Shown in pieces: positions 4,731 to 5,583 of a stretch of DNA of 5,583 nucleotides (the first letter of the stretch is position 1; each line of letters starts with the position of its first letter). The position numbers and the translations under genes were made by a program. The notes below the pieces were generated by a model. That model searched no databases. It was given only the letters and a program-made list of their open reading frames with translations, and was not told where the DNA came from. The stretch covers positions 16,946 through 22,528 of the forward strand of contig DCGA01000127.1 in assembly GCA_002314465.1 (NCBI GenBank), read 5' to 3'. This DNA is from a bacterium UBA1790. GTDB lineage: Bacteria; Bacteroidota; Bacteroidia; Bacteroidales; Muribaculaceae.

Positions 4731-5583
4731 CAGATTGTTGGCATATTGCTCATTGCTTCTCCTTGCACTCGTGTTGGGGGCGTGTTCGTCGGGCTACGAT
4801 GCACCCGATACCCTCCCCGATGATGTGCCTGTCGAGAAGGCTTGGAAGCCCGCAATCAGTTGGATTGACGACGACTTTACCGCTTTCACGAGCAACAACG
4901 AGGTGACGCCCAAGTACAGCATGTTGCACGACTTCTGCGTGAGTCACGGCATCTTTGTCGACTTTGCCCTTGTGCCGTTCGGTTACCCTGCATCTTCGTG
5001 GATGCCCATGGCGCGAGTTGCTACCGTGCAGGCGTGGCAAGCCGAGGGTTTCGGCTTCCTCATGCACCCTGTTCACGAACTGGGGTGGTACAACTACGAT
5101 GCTGCTCACCCTCACGACGCGAGCAAGGTGAAAATCGCCATTACCGACTGCCAGGAGGCATTCCGTCTGTATGGACTCACTTCACACCCCATCCTTGTGT
5201 GGCCGGGCAATTCCTATGCCTTTGCCGACAACCGGACTATTGTCGAGAAACACTACGAGTGTGCTATCATCTCAAGTTATAACGAAGTAAACCACAAGGC
5301 CGAGAACGACCGGTATACCCTCAAGCGATTATCCTTTGAAGGTCTCAAGAAGGGTTACTTCACCAAGTCCCAACTAAAAAAACACATCAAGAAAGCCGTA
5401 GAAGCGGGCGACTGGATAATTTTTGCCTCGCACTTCTACGACATTGAAGTGAGCGATACCCCCGATGAGACTTCTTACAACCGTGCCAATGTGTTTGAAA
5501 TCCTCGAGTATGCCAACTCGCTGTGCCCTATCCGCTCCACCGCCGCCGTATGGCAAGAGCGCAAGCCCATGTGGGATTTATTA
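4723..5583 (+). CDS. Polysaccharide-deacetylase-like lipoprotein (3' end outside window)
   Basis: The frame stays open from 4723 to the right edge, giving 287 residues without a stop. It begins with a lipoprotein signal peptide, lipobox LGAC and lipidated C21. The body resembles the NodB-type carbohydrate esterase fold, which removes acetyl groups from polysaccharides using a divalent metal. SWIDDDF (46-52) stands where the TFDDG motif is expected, with D49-D51 as candidate metal and catalytic aspartates. FLMHPVHELGW (112-122) offers H115 and H118 as metal ligands. LVWPGNS (158-164) corresponds to the substrate loop, and FASHFYD (234-240) provides H237. Motif spacing is unusual, so the activity is uncertain. 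The ATG overlaps the upstream stop by 8 bases and is directly followed by the signal peptide, which fixes the start. The YNRANVFEILEYA region (252-264) suggests the domain is nearly complete. Confidence 0.8.
   Translation, partial: MNNRLLAYCSLLLLALVLGACSSGYDAPDTLPDDVPVEKAWKPAISWIDDDFTAFTSNNEVTPKYSMLHDFCVSHGIFVDFALVPFGYPASSWMPMARVATVQAWQAEGFGFLMHPVHELGWYNYDAAHPHDASKVKIAITDCQEAFRLYGLTSHPILVWPGNSYAFADNRTIVEKHYECAIISSYNEVNHKAENDRYTLKRLSFEGLKKGYFTKSQLKKHIKKAVEAGDWIIFASHFYDIEVSDTPDETSYNRANVFEILEYANSLCPIRSTAAVWQERKPMWDLL

Larger units (their letters stand above)
952..5583 (+). other. Probable seven-gene operon
   Basis: The seven plus-strand genes from RNase Z to the deacetylase-like lipoprotein are separated by +4, +3, +13, -4, +1 and -8 bp. 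No internal gap is large enough for an obvious promoter or terminator, and I found no TAnnTTTG match inside the gaps. They are probably co-transcribed from the promoter at 916-947, with translational coupling at 3542-3545 and 4723-4730. Promoters hidden inside coding regions cannot be ruled out. The operon runs past the right edge. Confidence 0.7.

Noticed and set aside
4750..5115. Minus-strand frame, and plus-strand frame at 4998-5282, inside the last gene
   Set aside because: Both overlap the open lipoprotein frame starting at 4723, which has a signal peptide and deacetylase-like motifs. The alternatives lack any motif.

Overview
The window looks like a chromosomal stretch of a Bacteroidales bacterium, possibly Muribaculaceae or a relative (family-level placement is inference). 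Three promoter -7 elements match the Bacteroidetes TAnnTTTG consensus, gene starts lack Shine-Dalgarno sequences, several short lipoprotein signal peptides are present, and the flavodoxin lipoprotein is of a type I associate with this order. GC content appears moderate and even throughout, with no sign of a mobile element, CRISPR array or phage gene.

Left part (1-951), minus strand. The first 28 bases are the 5' end of a tRNA-Leu gene that runs off the left edge, with its own promoter at 66-96. Next is a stand-alone glycosyltransferase of the DXD (GT32-like) family at 116-859. The 92-bp gap at 860-951 holds two divergent promoters with the same -7 octamer, one for the glycosyltransferase and one for the rightward genes.

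Right part (952-5583), plus strand. Seven genes are packed with spacings of +4, +3, +13, -4, +1 and -8 bp, so they probably form one operon. In order they are: RNase Z (tRNA 3' end maturation); an unrecognised 100-residue protein; a HEAT-like helical protein; a flavodoxin-domain lipoprotein; an alpha/beta-hydrolase lipoprotein whose start overlaps the flavodoxin stop; a small protein with two membrane segments; and a polysaccharide-deacetylase-like lipoprotein cut by the right edge. The first three look cytoplasmic and the last four belong to the envelope.

Nothing here is clearly a new system. The points most worth a second look are the almost leaderless RNase Z start, the coupled flavodoxin/hydrolase lipoprotein pair, the unusual metal-site spacing in the deacetylase-like protein, and the unrecognised small proteins of the operon.
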